Source: Bacillota bacterium (lineage in GTDB: Bacteria; Bacillota; Clostridia; Peptostreptococcales; Anaerovoracaceae). From it: a stretch of DNA of 11,927 nt. The notes under the pieces were generated by a model. That model had not been told where the DNA came from and ran no database searches. It was given only the letters and a program-made list of their open reading frames with translations. Position 1 is the first letter of the stretch; each line of letters begins with the position of its first letter. Positions 1-7,636 of the stretch are shown in pieces. The DNA lies in the NCBI GenBank assembly GCA_029219125.1, contig JAQXSU010000189.1, positions 1-11,927 of the forward strand, given 5' to 3'. The translations under genes and the position numbers were made by a program.

Positions 1-471
1 ACCGCTGAAGTTTACAGAGGAGCCGTGAGTCAGATGGCCGCCGTTATCCAGGGTCAGGGACAGAATGGTATCTCCCGGATTCAGGATTGCCTTATAGGCT
101 GCAAAGTTGGCCTGAGACCCGCTGTGAGGCTGTACGTTTACATGATAATCGGTATCAAATACCTTTCTCCACTGGTCGCAGCAGTATTCTTCCAGCTGGT
201 CGATGAATTCGGTTCCGCCATAGTAACGACTGGTATTGCCGGAAGTTCTCACATAAGGATAGCCTTCAGCGTATTTCCAGGACAGACAACTGCCGCAGGC
301 TGCCAGTACTGCTTCGGAGCAGTAGTTTTCGGAAGCAATCAGCTCCACATTATTCTTCTGCCGGTTGTATTCCTTTTCGATGAAACCACCCACAACCGGA
401 GAGGTCTTTTTGATAAACTCGAAATTGTCTACATTGTACGTGCTGTTGTCATTGCCGTTCATATCGAACAT
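1..471 (-). CDS. glyA: Serine hydroxymethyltransferase, N-terminal 157 residues (3' end outside window)
   Basis: PLP-dependent cytosolic enzyme that interconverts serine plus tetrahydrofolate with glycine plus 5,10-methylene-tetrahydrofolate. The first 157 codons are present; the active-site lysine lies beyond the left edge. Visible family landmarks are ELIASENY (about residues 44-51), KYAEGYP, RYYGG, VQPHSGSQAN and GHLTHGS near the break. Relative to the E. coli enzyme as I recall it, there are about seven extra residues between KYAEGYP and RYYGG (YVRTSGNTS instead of GK), so this belongs to a divergent, Clostridia-type branch. The start is taken as the ATG at 471-469 because GGAGGG ends a few bases before it. 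An in-frame ATG at 486-484 overlaps that ribosome binding site and is less likely. A strong promoter lies about 35 bases upstream. The family call is secure; the exact N-terminus is fairly secure. Confidence 0.96.
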   Translation of the reverse strand, partial: MFDMNGNDNSTYNVDNFEFIKKTSPVVGGFIEKEYNRQKNNVELIASENYCSEAVLAACGSCLSWKYAEGYPYVRTSGNTSRYYGGTEFIDQLEEYCCDQWRKVFDTDYHVNVQPHSGSQANFAAYKAILNPGDTILSLTLDNGGHLTHGSSVNFSG

Positions 472-507
472 GATGTTTCCCTCCATAGTCTGAAATAATA
501 ATATTAA

Positions 508-536
508 ATTATATCACAGCCCATGTACAGGTTCAA
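508..536 (-). promoter_or_regulatory. Sigma-A promoter of glyA
   Basis: On the minus strand, TTGAAC (536-531) and TATAAT (513-508) are separated by exactly 17 bases, and TGA directly precedes the -10, giving an extended -10. Transcription should start near 501, leaving a leader of about 30 bases before the glyA ATG. No riboswitch-sized leader is possible between this promoter and the gene. Confidence 0.85.
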
Positions 537-577
537 GGCGAATCTCGCTGTCAGCAGCCAAATTTTGCATCCAGGCG

Positions 578-1180
578 CTAAACTTCCTCCATCTTCAGTA
601 TGGAAACTTCAAATGCCTTTCGGGTTTCCACGGTTCCGTCTTCCAGCTTCTTTTTATACTCTCTGCTCTGCAGCCTGCCCTCCAGCAGCAGACGGGTCCC
701 CACAGCTAGCTGCTCTCCGTAGCCGGCATTTCTGCCCCAGGCAATGCAAGGTATGTAGTCCGATTTGTTGTACATCCGGTTGACAGCCACCATCATATCA
801 CAGATGTCACGACCCAGAGGAGAGGTACGGCGAATGGGGATTTTGCACAGAAAGCCCTCCAGATAAATATAGTTTTCATAATATCCGAAATCCTCGCACA
901 AATAGATCTCTCTGGCGAAGACCACCACATTCAGCTTGTTTTTTCCTCCTGCCATCTCGTTATACGTTCGGATCTGGCCTTTTATCTCCAGAAACTGGTT
1001 TCGGCGGGGAGGATTGTCGTAGATCAGCCGCTCGGATACCATCACGTTGAGCTCGTCGACGTAGCCGCTTCGCCGCTGTACACCCAGTACGAAGGTATAG
1101 AACACTTCTCCATAGGTTTTGTGACTGAATTCCAGTTCCGACATGACAATTCCGCACAGCTCCGCAATATTACTTTCCAT
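578..1180 (-). CDS. Single-stranded DNA-binding-like protein with two tandem OB folds
   Basis: A 200-residue protein with the look of a bacterial SSB domain, but apparently doubled. The C-terminal half (about 103-200) is SSB-like: a first strand with NYIYLEGFL, VAVNR in the middle, YIPCIAWGRNA, then GTRLLLEGRLQSREY and a last strand EVSILKMEEV. The N-terminal half (about 4-95) follows the same plan with ELCGIV, FVLGVQRRSG, ELNVMVSERL, FLEIKGQIRTY and LNVVVFAREIYL. The acidic DDDIPF-like tail that housekeeping SSBs use to recruit partners is absent, so this is probably an accessory paralogue. The ATG at 1180-1178 has AGGAGGAGAAT directly upstream. The gene sits alone between the MFS terminator and the glyA promoter. 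A TACAAT at about 1210 could be its -10, but no convincing -35 is visible. There is no terminator before glyA, so read-through into glyA is possible. Its role in replication or repair is inferred only from the fold. Confidence 0.85.
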   Translation of the reverse strand: MESNIAELCGIVMSELEFSHKTYGEVFYTFVLGVQRRSGYVDELNVMVSERLIYDNPPRRNQFLEIKGQIRTYNEMAGGKNKLNVVVFAREIYLCEDFGYYENYIYLEGFLCKIPIRRTSPLGRDICDMMVAVNRMYNKSDYIPCIAWGRNAGYGEQLAVGTRLLLEGRLQSREYKKKLEDGTVETRKAFEVSILKMEEV

Positions 1181-1242
1181 ATTCTCCTCCTGTGTTTTTA
1201 GTGTCTCTACATTGTATGAAGAAGGACAGAAAGTATTCCGGA

Positions 1243-1273
1243 AAAGAAAAAAGGCCGTCCTATGCGGACAGCC
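1243..1273 (-). terminator. Intrinsic terminator of the valS operon, overlapping the MFS stop codon
   Basis: On the minus strand an 8-bp stem (1273-1266 with 1260-1253, one G-T pair) closes a 5-base loop and is followed by CTTTTTTCTTT. The MFS stop codon TAG (1262-1260) spans loop and stem, so the coding sequence runs straight into the terminator. This marks the end of the valS-folC-GNAT-MFS transcript and separates it from the ssb-like gene. Confidence 0.85.
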
Positions 1274-2552
1274 CGATGTTTTCTTCTTTTTTCGGACGGA
1301 TTCTGCCGACGGTCAGGGTGATGATCCCCGCTCCGGCAGCCGTCAGCAGGGTGGATATCATCATAAGCCGCCCTGCACCGTAAAGGTCCAGGATCACACC
1401 ACCCAGTAGACTGCAGATTACCGATGCCACAGTGATCATGGCTGTATAAAGTGCCTGGCCTTTTACCGCTTCGCCCCGGTACATGGTCTGGTCGATGAAA
1501 TGTACCATGGCAGGCAGAAACAGTGCGAATGAGAACAGCTGCAGTCCCTGTGCCAGCATGACTACGGCAACGGAATCTGCCAGCCAAATCATTGCCGTCT
1601 TCACCACGAAGGCCGCCGATGCTACTTTTAAAAGGAACTGACAGGAAAACTTCCGATTGATCTGTTCAAACAATACCATGGTCGGGATTTCGAGGAATGC
1701 CATGACGGAAAAGATCCGACCCATATCCTCACTGTCTCCGCCCAACGGCGTAATCACCTGCAGCATGAAATTATTCAGTACGCCGTTTCCGAAATAGATG
1801 CCCAACACACCGATGGTCATGAGGAAGAACATCTTATTGCGGCGTGCAAACTGCAACAGGTTGATTTCTTCTTCCGGCTTTTCTTCTGACCGATTCCCGC
1901 TTTCTGCGGCTCCGACACCTCTGGCGTCTCTGGCGTTTTTCCCTGCTCCGCAGGCCTTCCGAAAATGATATGTTACCAGCACCAGACTAATCAGGTTCAG
2001 TATCATCACCAGTTCTCCGGTCACCGGCAGAACCAGAATGCCCTTTTCCTCTGCCAGCGTCCCGAGGAACATGACCAGAATGGAATAGGCCAGGGAACCG
2101 AAGCTGCGGCATACCCCGAAGTTAATATGGATTCCGCTTTCCGAAAGCTTGAAACAAAGTGAATTAAACAGGGGCTGCAGGGCAGCGTTTCCCGCCAGGA
2201 TCAGTACATAGACGGTTGCCAGTGCCATGGACTTTTCCTGCAAAAGAAACAGACCGAGGGTGAGCACCATGATTACCGCCAGAACCAGCTGCGACACACC
2301 GATCAGCGACAGTTTCCTGGATCGGTCTGCCACGTCGGCCAGCACCGGCTGCAAAAATACCGCAAGCACGCTTCCCACCGCGAAGATCATGCCGATATCC
2401 GTATTGGAATACCCTCTGCCCAGAAGGAATACCGACGCAAAGCTTGCCAGGGCCCCATAGGCCATCCAGTAAAATGCATGGATGCTGCCGTACTCCACAT
2501 TGAGCAGACCTTTCATGCCTTTCAGCCCATGCAAATCACGCATTTCTCTCAT
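1260..2552 (-). CDS. MFS transporter, MFS_1-like/PPP-type
   Basis: A 430-residue polytopic inner-membrane protein with about 12 hydrophobic segments in two halves, joined by a charged cytoplasmic loop (about 198-235, rich in Lys, Arg and Glu). The typical MFS loop 2-3 signature is seen as LADVADRSRK (71-80). The N-terminal pattern with YGSIHAFYWMAYG and GRGYSNTDIGMIFAVGS resembles the MFS_1-like group that includes sugar and aromatic-acid symporters. The substrate cannot be read from the sequence. The start ATG at 2552 overlaps the stop of the acetyltransferase gene as ATGA, implying translational coupling; a second in-frame ATG three codons later is an alternative start. It is the last gene of the valS operon, and its stop codon lies inside the terminator hairpin. 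Confidence 0.88.
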   Translation of the reverse strand: MREMRDLHGLKGMKGLLNVEYGSIHAFYWMAYGALASFASVFLLGRGYSNTDIGMIFAVGSVLAVFLQPVLADVADRSRKLSLIGVSQLVLAVIMVLTLGLFLLQEKSMALATVYVLILAGNAALQPLFNSLCFKLSESGIHINFGVCRSFGSLAYSILVMFLGTLAEEKGILVLPVTGELVMILNLISLVLVTYHFRKACGAGKNARDARGVGAAESGNRSEEKPEEEINLLQFARRNKMFFLMTIGVLGIYFGNGVLNNFMLQVITPLGGDSEDMGRIFSVMAFLEIPTMVLFEQINRKFSCQFLLKVASAAFVVKTAMIWLADSVAVVMLAQGLQLFSFALFLPAMVHFIDQTMYRGEAVKGQALYTAMITVASVICSLLGGVILDLYGAGRLMMISTLLTAAGAGIITLTVGRIRPKKEENIGLSA

Positions 2553-3031
2553 TCCTCTGCCCCTGCCTCTCTGAGCACGGGGCCTTCTGCCGGAATTTCA
2601 TATTTCATAATCTCCGGGAAACAGTCCACCTGAAACTGCGGGCATCCCAGACAGTCAAATATCTGCGGTGATTCTTCCGGCGGAACCACTGAAAAATTCA
2701 GTTTTTTATAAAAACCGGGCTTCCTGGCTACCAGCAGCAGTTCCTTCGCTCCCAGACTTCTGGCTTCTTCCAGGGCCTTTTTCATCAGCACCTTGCCCAG
2801 CCCCATCTTCCGCAGCACCGGATCCACTGCAATGCCCTGCACCACGAAATGGCCTTCCTCTTTGATGAGGATGCAGCCTGCCACCAGATAGTCCCCGGTC
2901 TGGGTGATTTTCCAGGCGTGAAGCACATTGCTGAAATCCTTTTCGTCCTCATCGTACTCCAGACCCTGCTGGATGAAAAACTTCACCAGCCGCTCATATT
3001 CTGTTGTACTTTCCATTCTGACTTTCATCAT
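2549..3031 (-). CDS. GNAT-family N-acetyltransferase
   Basis: A 160-residue protein that should transfer an acetyl group from acetyl-CoA to an amine. The acetyl-CoA pyrophosphate loop is visible as RKMGLGKVL (74-82), after the beta-strand VVQGIAVDP (63-71). The beta5 and following region reads LLLVARKPGFYKKLNF (98-113), the usual motif B. The C-terminal CLGCPQFQVDCFPEIM (127-142) has three cysteines spaced as in a GNAT subgroup of anaerobes. The substrate is unknown. The start overlaps the folC stop as ATGA, with GGAGG about 10 bases upstream of the first of two adjacent ATG codons, and the stop overlaps the MFS start. Co-transcription with valS and folC makes a housekeeping small-molecule or tRNA-linked substrate conceivable, but nothing in the sequence decides it. 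Confidence 0.9.
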   Translation of the reverse strand: MMKVRMESTTEYERLVKFFIQQGLEYDEDEKDFSNVLHAWKITQTGDYLVAGCILIKEEGHFVVQGIAVDPVLRKMGLGKVLMKKALEEARSLGAKELLLVARKPGFYKKLNFSVVPPEESPQIFDCLGCPQFQVDCFPEIMKYEIPAEGPVLREAGAEE

Positions 3032-4440
3032 ATCCGTTTTTCCTCCAAAAGACGGCGGAGAATTCCCCGTACTGCCCCGATCAGATAAAGGGATCCGGCA
3101 AAGAGCACCACGTCAAACCCTTCCTCATCTGCCCGCTGCAGCGCTGTCACGCAGGCCTTTTCCAGATCAGCTTCCGGAGTGCATCTTGCACCCTTCTTTT
3201 CCATATGTTCTGCCAGCGCTTCTGCAGTCATTTTTCTCGGGTTATCCGGTTCCGTCACCACGAAATCCTTCGTAATCTGCTGGAAATATCCCGTCACGGC
3301 TTCTACATCCTTGTCTGCCAGCATGCCGGTCACCATGAGGATTTTTTTCTCTTTGCAGAATTTTTCCATGGCAGCCTTCAGCACTCGAGCACCGTCCTGG
3401 TTGTGGGCGCCGTCCAGAATCACCAGCGGCTTTACTTCATCGCCGCTCTGCGCTTCTCCAGCCAGTGTTCCTCCGTCCAGCACTTCCAGCCGTCCCGGCT
3501 GTTTCGCCGCCTTGAAGCCTTCGTAAAGGGCTGTCCGCGGCAGGTCAATGTCGCCCCGTTCTTCCAGAATGCAAAGTGCAGCCAGCGCTGCCAACGCATT
3601 TTTAATCTGATGTTCTCCGGTCATGGAGATTTCCAGATCATTGAATACCACTCCCTGAAAATCCACATCAAAAGTATAGCCGGTCAGACTCTCTGTTTTA
3701 ATCGTATATGGTATATGGCGGGTCTCCGTGTACATGCTCTGGTGTTCCTCTGCGGCTGCACGGATCACTTCCAGCGCTTCCTCTGACTCGCAGCTTGTCA
3801 CCACCGGACAGCCGTCCTTGATGATGCCAGCCTTCTCCCCGGCGATCTCTGCCAGGGTATTCCCCAGCCGGTCCATGTGATCAAAAGATATGGACGCAAT
3901 CACAGAAATCAGAGGCTCCCTGCACACATTGGTGGAATCACCTCTGCCGCCCAGACCGACTTCCAGTACCACATAGTCACAGTTCTGCTCTTTGAAATAC
4001 AGGAAAGCCACTGCTGTGATAACTTCAAATTCCGTCGGGCTCTGCTGGCCGGATGCTTCCATAACCTTTACTTTTTCCAGAACCCGGTCGGTATATGCGG
4101 CTAAATCTTCATCGCTGATATAGCTCCCCCCTGCTTCAATCCGCTCGTTGAACACTTCAATGTACGGTGAAATATACAGTCCCGTCTTATATCCTGCCGC
4201 CTGCAGGGCGCAGTAAAGATACCGGCAGATGGACCCTTTGCCGTTGGTACCGGCCACATGGAGGACCTTCAGGTCCTCCTGAGGATTGCCCAGCAGTTCC
4301 AGCAGCACGTTCATCCGTTCCAGTCCCAGGATGCTGCCGAATTTTTCGAAGGCATGGATTTTCGTAATGGCACCGGCTGCGACTTCAGAAGCCGCAGCCG
4401 CCGCCTTTCCCAGGTCCTCATAGACCTTTACGCCTGCCAT
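3028..4440 (-). CDS. folC: Folylpolyglutamate synthase / dihydrofolate synthase
   Basis: An ATP-dependent Mur-ligase-superfamily enzyme that adds glutamate to folates (and in many bacteria to dihydropteroate), retaining the cofactor in the cell. At 470 residues it is slightly long, owing to about 23 extra residues rich in Ala before the usual IHAFEKFGSILGLERM start region. The P-loop is HVAGTNGKGS (61-70). The central signature is LEVGLGGRGDSTNV followed by SFDHMDRLGNTLAEIAGEKAG. PGRLEVL and ILDGAHNQDG (DGAHN at 343-347) mark the start of the C-terminal glutamate-binding domain. The ATG shares one base with the valS stop (TAATG), with AAGGTG 8 bases upstream. The valS-folC order is common in Clostridia. 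It feeds the same folate pool used by the GlyA encoded nearby. Confidence 0.97.
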   Translation of the reverse strand: MAGVKVYEDLGKAAAAASEVAAGAITKIHAFEKFGSILGLERMNVLLELLGNPQEDLKVLHVAGTNGKGSICRYLYCALQAAGYKTGLYISPYIEVFNERIEAGGSYISDEDLAAYTDRVLEKVKVMEASGQQSPTEFEVITAVAFLYFKEQNCDYVVLEVGLGGRGDSTNVCREPLISVIASISFDHMDRLGNTLAEIAGEKAGIIKDGCPVVTSCESEEALEVIRAAAEEHQSMYTETRHIPYTIKTESLTGYTFDVDFQGVVFNDLEISMTGEHQIKNALAALAALCILEERGDIDLPRTALYEGFKAAKQPGRLEVLDGGTLAGEAQSGDEVKPLVILDGAHNQDGARVLKAAMEKFCKEKKILMVTGMLADKDVEAVTGYFQQITKDFVVTEPDNPRKMTAEALAEHMEKKGARCTPEADLEKACVTALQRADEEGFDVVLFAGSLYLIGAVRGILRRLLEEKRI

Positions 4441-7178
4441 TATCCGTTCACCTTGGCAGATACCAGCTCCAGACGAGCGGTTACCTTGGCCAGCATTTCT
4501 TCGTATTTCACCTGTTTTTCTTTTTCTTCGTTGATGACCTTTTCCGGTGCCTTGCTGATGAAGCCCTGGTTGGACAGCTTCTTCACCACACGCTGTACTT
4601 CACCTTCCAAACGCTTCTTTTCTTTCGTCAGACGATCCAGTTCTGCCTTGTAATCCACCAGATCATCCAGCGGAATATAGATTTCCGCACCGTCGATCAC
4701 TGCAGACATGACGTCTTCCGGCACTTCTGCCTTCGAAGCGGTAAACCGGATTTCGGTGATGTTCGCCAGGTTCTTGATATACCGTTCACCAGCCTGAATC
4801 CGGGCAGCCTTTTCGCCTTCTGCCAGAATGATGGCGTGAAGTTTTCTGCTCGGCGCAGCTTCTGCTTCTGCACGAATGTTACGGATGGCACGGATGGCAT
4901 CCATGGCCATTTCCAGGGTTGCTTCCTGTGCCGGGAAGTGGCAGCCTGCGCTTGCCACCGGCCAGGCAGCACGGATCAGATAGTTGTTCGGATTATCTGC
5001 CTGCTCTTCGCCGTGCGGCAGGAAGGACCAGATTTCTTCCGTGATGAACGGCATGAACGGATGCAGCAGCTTCAGCATGTTCTTCAGGCACATTACCAGT
5101 GTGAAGCGGACTACCTTCTTATCCTCTTCATCATCCCCCCACAGGCGGGCCTTTACCAGCTCGATGTACCAGTCGCAGTACTCGTTCCAGATCAGATCGT
5201 AAATTCTCTGACCGGCCAGCGCCAGATCATATTTTTCCAGTGCGGATGTAACATACTCTACCGCATCATTGACGCGGCTGATCATCCATTTATCTTCATC
5301 TTTCAGGGCGATGTTGGAGAAGTCTGTCACATCACCGCAGGCCTTACCGCAGCAGGTGGCGCAGCACTTGGCCATTTCTCTGAAGTTACCCTCTTCATCC
5401 TGCAGATTCATGATTACAAACCGGGAAGCGTTCCATAACTTGTTGGCAAAGTTCCGGCAGCTTTCCAGACGGTCTTCCTTAAACCGCATGTCGTTGCCCG
5501 GTGTGATACCAGTGGTCAGCATGAACCGCAGCGCATCGGCACCATACTGGTCGATGACTTCCAGCGGGTCGATACCGTTGCCCAGAGACTTGGACATCTT
5601 GCGTCCTTCCGCATCCCGCACCAGACCATGGATATATACATGTTCAAACGGAATGTCGCCCATGCCTTCGATACCGGAGAATACCATACGGATGACCCAA
5701 AAGAAGATGATGTCATAGCCCGTCACCAGCACGTTGGTCGGATAGAAGTATTCCAGTTCAGGCGTCTTTTCCGGCCATCCCAGTGTAGAGAACGGCCACA
5801 GAGCAGAACTGAACCAGGTATCCAGCACGTCCTCATCCTGACGGAAATGGGTACCGCCGCACTTCGGGCATTTGGCCGGCGTATCGTAATCCACCACGAT
5901 CTCACCGCATTCCTCGCAGTAATATGCCGGAATCCGGTGTCCCCACCACAGCTGACGGGAGATGCACCAGTCGCGGATCTCTTCCAGCCAGTGGAGATAG
6001 GTCTTTTCGAACCGCTCCGGTACAAACTTCAGATCACCCTTCTTTACCGCCTCAATGGCCGGCTTGGCCAGTTCTTCCATGGCCACGAACCACTGGTCAG
6101 ACAGCATCGGTTCGATGACTGTATGGCAGCGGTAGCATTCGCCCACAGGAATGACTTTTTCTTCTGTCTTCACCAGATAACCGGCCGCATCCAGATCAGC
6201 AACCCATGCCTTCCGGCACTCATACCGGTCCATGCCGGCATATTTTCCTGCCAGCTCGTTCATGGTGGCATCCTTGTTGATGCAGGACGGACGTGCCAAG
6301 CCTGCCCGCTGACCGACCTCGAAGTCGTTCGGGTCGTGAGCCGGGGTAATCTTTACAGCACCGGTTCCTTTTTCCGGATCCGGATAGATGTCCGCGATGA
6401 TTGGAATTTCCTTTCCAACCAGCGGCAGGATTACCTTCTTGCCAATCATATCCTTATATCTTTCATCGGACGGGTGAACTGCGATGGCTTCATCAGCAAA
6501 CATGGTCTCCGGTCTGGAGGTTGCAACCACGATGCCCTCACCCTGATCATCCGCTGCCGGATACCGGAAGTACCAGTACTTGCCGGTCTTATCCTCATGC
6601 TCTACTTCTGCATCAGACAGAGAAGTACCGCACTGCGGACACCAGTTAATCAGTCGGTTTCCGCGATAGATCAGTCCTTTTTCATATAACTTGATGAAGA
6701 AGGTCTTGACGGCCTTGTTGCAGCCTTCATCCATGGTGAACCGTTCCCGGCTCCAGTCGCAGGAATCGCCCAGCTTCCGGCACTGACGGGTAATCCGTCC
6801 GCCGTATTCTTCTTTCCATGCCCAGGCACGCTTCAGGAACTCTTCACGGCCCAGATCTTCCTTCTCCAGTCCTTCTTCTTCCCGGATCTTATTAACAACC
6901 TTTACCTCTGTGGCAATGCTGGCGTGGTCGGAACCCGGCAGCCACAGCGCACTGTAACCCTGCATTCTCTTCCAGCGAGTCAACACGTCCTGCAGTGTCT
7001 GGTCCAGCGCATGTCCCATGTGCAGCTGCCCCGTAATGTTTGGAGGCGGCATCACGATGGTAAACGGCTTCTTGTCCTTGTCTACCTCTGCCCGGAAAGA
7101 GCCTGTGGATTCCCACATCTCATAGATCCGGTCCTCGAAATCCTTCGGATTGTAATTCTTGGCTAAATTCTTCTCCAT
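4440..7178 (-). CDS. valS: Valyl-tRNA synthetase
   Basis: Class I aminoacyl-tRNA synthetase charging tRNA-Val, 912 residues, a normal length. The HIGH motif is HMGH (53-56) in PPPNITGQLHMGHA; the KMSKS loop is at 527-531. The editing (CP1) domain and Zn-type cysteine pairs (CPQC, CYRC, CEEC, CPKC) lie between. The C-terminal arm from about residue 840 is a Lys/Glu-rich coiled coil, as usual for ValRS. One oddity is five cysteines in ten residues (605-614) in the linker before the anticodon-binding domain. The start is the ATG at 7178 with AAAGGA upstream. An open frame continues to 7379, but it runs through the T-box antiterminator and terminator and cannot be the coding start. The stop overlaps folC by one base. 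Confidence 0.98.
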   Translation of the reverse strand: MEKNLAKNYNPKDFEDRIYEMWESTGSFRAEVDKDKKPFTIVMPPPNITGQLHMGHALDQTLQDVLTRWKRMQGYSALWLPGSDHASIATEVKVVNKIREEEGLEKEDLGREEFLKRAWAWKEEYGGRITRQCRKLGDSCDWSRERFTMDEGCNKAVKTFFIKLYEKGLIYRGNRLINWCPQCGTSLSDAEVEHEDKTGKYWYFRYPAADDQGEGIVVATSRPETMFADEAIAVHPSDERYKDMIGKKVILPLVGKEIPIIADIYPDPEKGTGAVKITPAHDPNDFEVGQRAGLARPSCINKDATMNELAGKYAGMDRYECRKAWVADLDAAGYLVKTEEKVIPVGECYRCHTVIEPMLSDQWFVAMEELAKPAIEAVKKGDLKFVPERFEKTYLHWLEEIRDWCISRQLWWGHRIPAYYCEECGEIVVDYDTPAKCPKCGGTHFRQDEDVLDTWFSSALWPFSTLGWPEKTPELEYFYPTNVLVTGYDIIFFWVIRMVFSGIEGMGDIPFEHVYIHGLVRDAEGRKMSKSLGNGIDPLEVIDQYGADALRFMLTTGITPGNDMRFKEDRLESCRNFANKLWNASRFVIMNLQDEEGNFREMAKCCATCCGKACGDVTDFSNIALKDEDKWMISRVNDAVEYVTSALEKYDLALAGQRIYDLIWNEYCDWYIELVKARLWGDDEEDKKVVRFTLVMCLKNMLKLLHPFMPFITEEIWSFLPHGEEQADNPNNYLIRAAWPVASAGCHFPAQEATLEMAMDAIRAIRNIRAEAEAAPSRKLHAIILAEGEKAARIQAGERYIKNLANITEIRFTASKAEVPEDVMSAVIDGAEIYIPLDDLVDYKAELDRLTKEKKRLEGEVQRVVKKLSNQGFISKAPEKVINEEKEKQVKYEEMLAKVTARLELVSAKVNG

Positions 7179-7521
7179 GGTGTTTCCTTTCTTTATTTGA
7201 TTTCTTTTTCTTACGATTCTCTTTTTCAGCGGCCCCCGCAAAATCCGTTTTCCCGGCATTTTCCAAATAAAAACGTCCTCTGCAAGCCACCGGCTCACAA
7301 AGGACGAAAAACTCTTTTCCGCGGTACCACCTTTGTTCCTGCACAAGCCCCGGGCAAACAGATTTTGCTCCGAAGGCATCCGCAGGCCCTCATTCTCTTA
7401 CAGACTCCAAAGCAACCTTCGAAAAGCGCTTCCTCCCGGTGCTCTCAGCCGCGGCCCGGTTCTCTGTAGAGTGCTGACCTTTCCTACTCCTCTTTTTCAC
7501 AGTCCTATGCAGTTCATAACT
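7179..7521 (-). promoter_or_regulatory. T-box leader (tRNA-Val-sensing riboswitch) of valS
   Basis: An untranslated leader of about 340 bases. The T-box core AAGGTGGTACCGCGG occupies 7333-7319. Its UGGU can pair with an ACCA acceptor end, fitting the A discriminator of tRNA-Val. Stem I is recognisable from AGTA (7488-7485), CAGAGAA near 7465-7460 and distal CCGG/CCGG arms (7459-7456 and 7439-7436) flanking GGCTGAGAG. CAG(C)ACTC pairs with GAGTCTG lower down. Two valine codons fall in the expected specifier region: GTC (7405-7403) and GTA (7401-7399). I cannot decide between them without folding. Uncharged tRNA-Val should stabilise the antiterminator and allow transcription of valS-folC-GNAT-MFS. 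Confidence 0.93.
7265..7306 (-). terminator. T-box-controlled intrinsic terminator before valS
   Basis: The minus strand carries a long hairpin: CGTCCTTTG pairs with CAGAGGACG, and inside it TGAGCC pairs with GGCTTG. It is followed by TTTTTATTT. It begins 12 bases downstream of the T-box core, so formation of the antiterminator with tRNA excludes it. This is the regulated attenuator of the valS operon. Confidence 0.92.
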
Positions 7522-7527
7522 TATAAT

Positions 7528-7556
7528 ATTTTATAGACTTCTGCGCCAAAAGTCAA
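7528..7556 (-). promoter_or_regulatory. Sigma-A promoter of the valS operon
   Basis: TTGACT (7556-7551) and TAAAAT (7533-7528) on the minus strand are separated by 17 bases, placing the start near 7521 at the head of the T-box leader. It is back to back with the toxin promoter, about 50 bases away, so the valS operon and the small toxin gene diverge from here. Confidence 0.82.
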
Positions 7557-7569
7557 GTGTTTGCTGCAA

Positions 7570-7592
7570 TTCCGCCAAAACTTTCAGCGGAA
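7570..7592. repeat. Short dyad between divergent promoters
   Basis: TTCCGC (7570-7575) and GCGGAA (7587-7592) form a perfect 6-bp inverted repeat with an 11-base centre, midway between the valS and toxin promoters. CGCCAAAA occurs at 7544-7551 and 7573-7580. A protein-binding site is possible but nothing more can be said. The rest of the 50-base gap shows nothing. Confidence 0.3.
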
Positions 7593-7607
7593 AGCGCAAA
7601 AGAACGC

Positions 7608-7636
7608 TTGTTCTCATCTCCGTAATATGCTATAAT
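7608..7636 (+). promoter_or_regulatory. Promoter of the small toxin gene
   Basis: Extended -10 TGCTATAAT (TATAAT at 7631-7636) with a poor -35 (TTGTTC at 7608-7613), spacing 17. The start should be near 7643, three bases before the 5' hairpin. A 7-bp inverted repeat, GTAATAT (7622-7628) and ATATTAC (7638-7644), brackets the -10 and could be an operator. Confidence 0.75.

Noticed and set aside
537..577. Terminator after the ssb-like gene
   Set aside because: Only a 4-bp GCTG/CAGC stem with no T-tract is present, so read-through into glyA is more likely than termination.
1200..1235. Promoter for the ssb-like gene
   Set aside because: TACAAT near 1210 is a fair -10, but nothing close to a -35 is found at 16 to 18 bases. 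Not strong enough to list as a feature.
5628..6689. 353-codon plus-strand open frame
   Set aside because: It is the complement of valS, whose identity is certain. The translation has no family pattern and no ribosome binding site.
7179..7379. N-terminal 67-residue extension of ValRS
   Set aside because: The frame is open by chance through the T-box core and terminator. The real ATG at 7178 has a ribosome binding site and matches the normal ValRS N-terminus.
7544..7601. Repeated CGCCAAAA / CGCAAAA units between the valS and toxin promoters as an iteron or operator array
   Set aside because: Only two exact copies plus one degenerate one, unevenly spaced and partly explained by the 6-bp dyad. 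Too weak to support.
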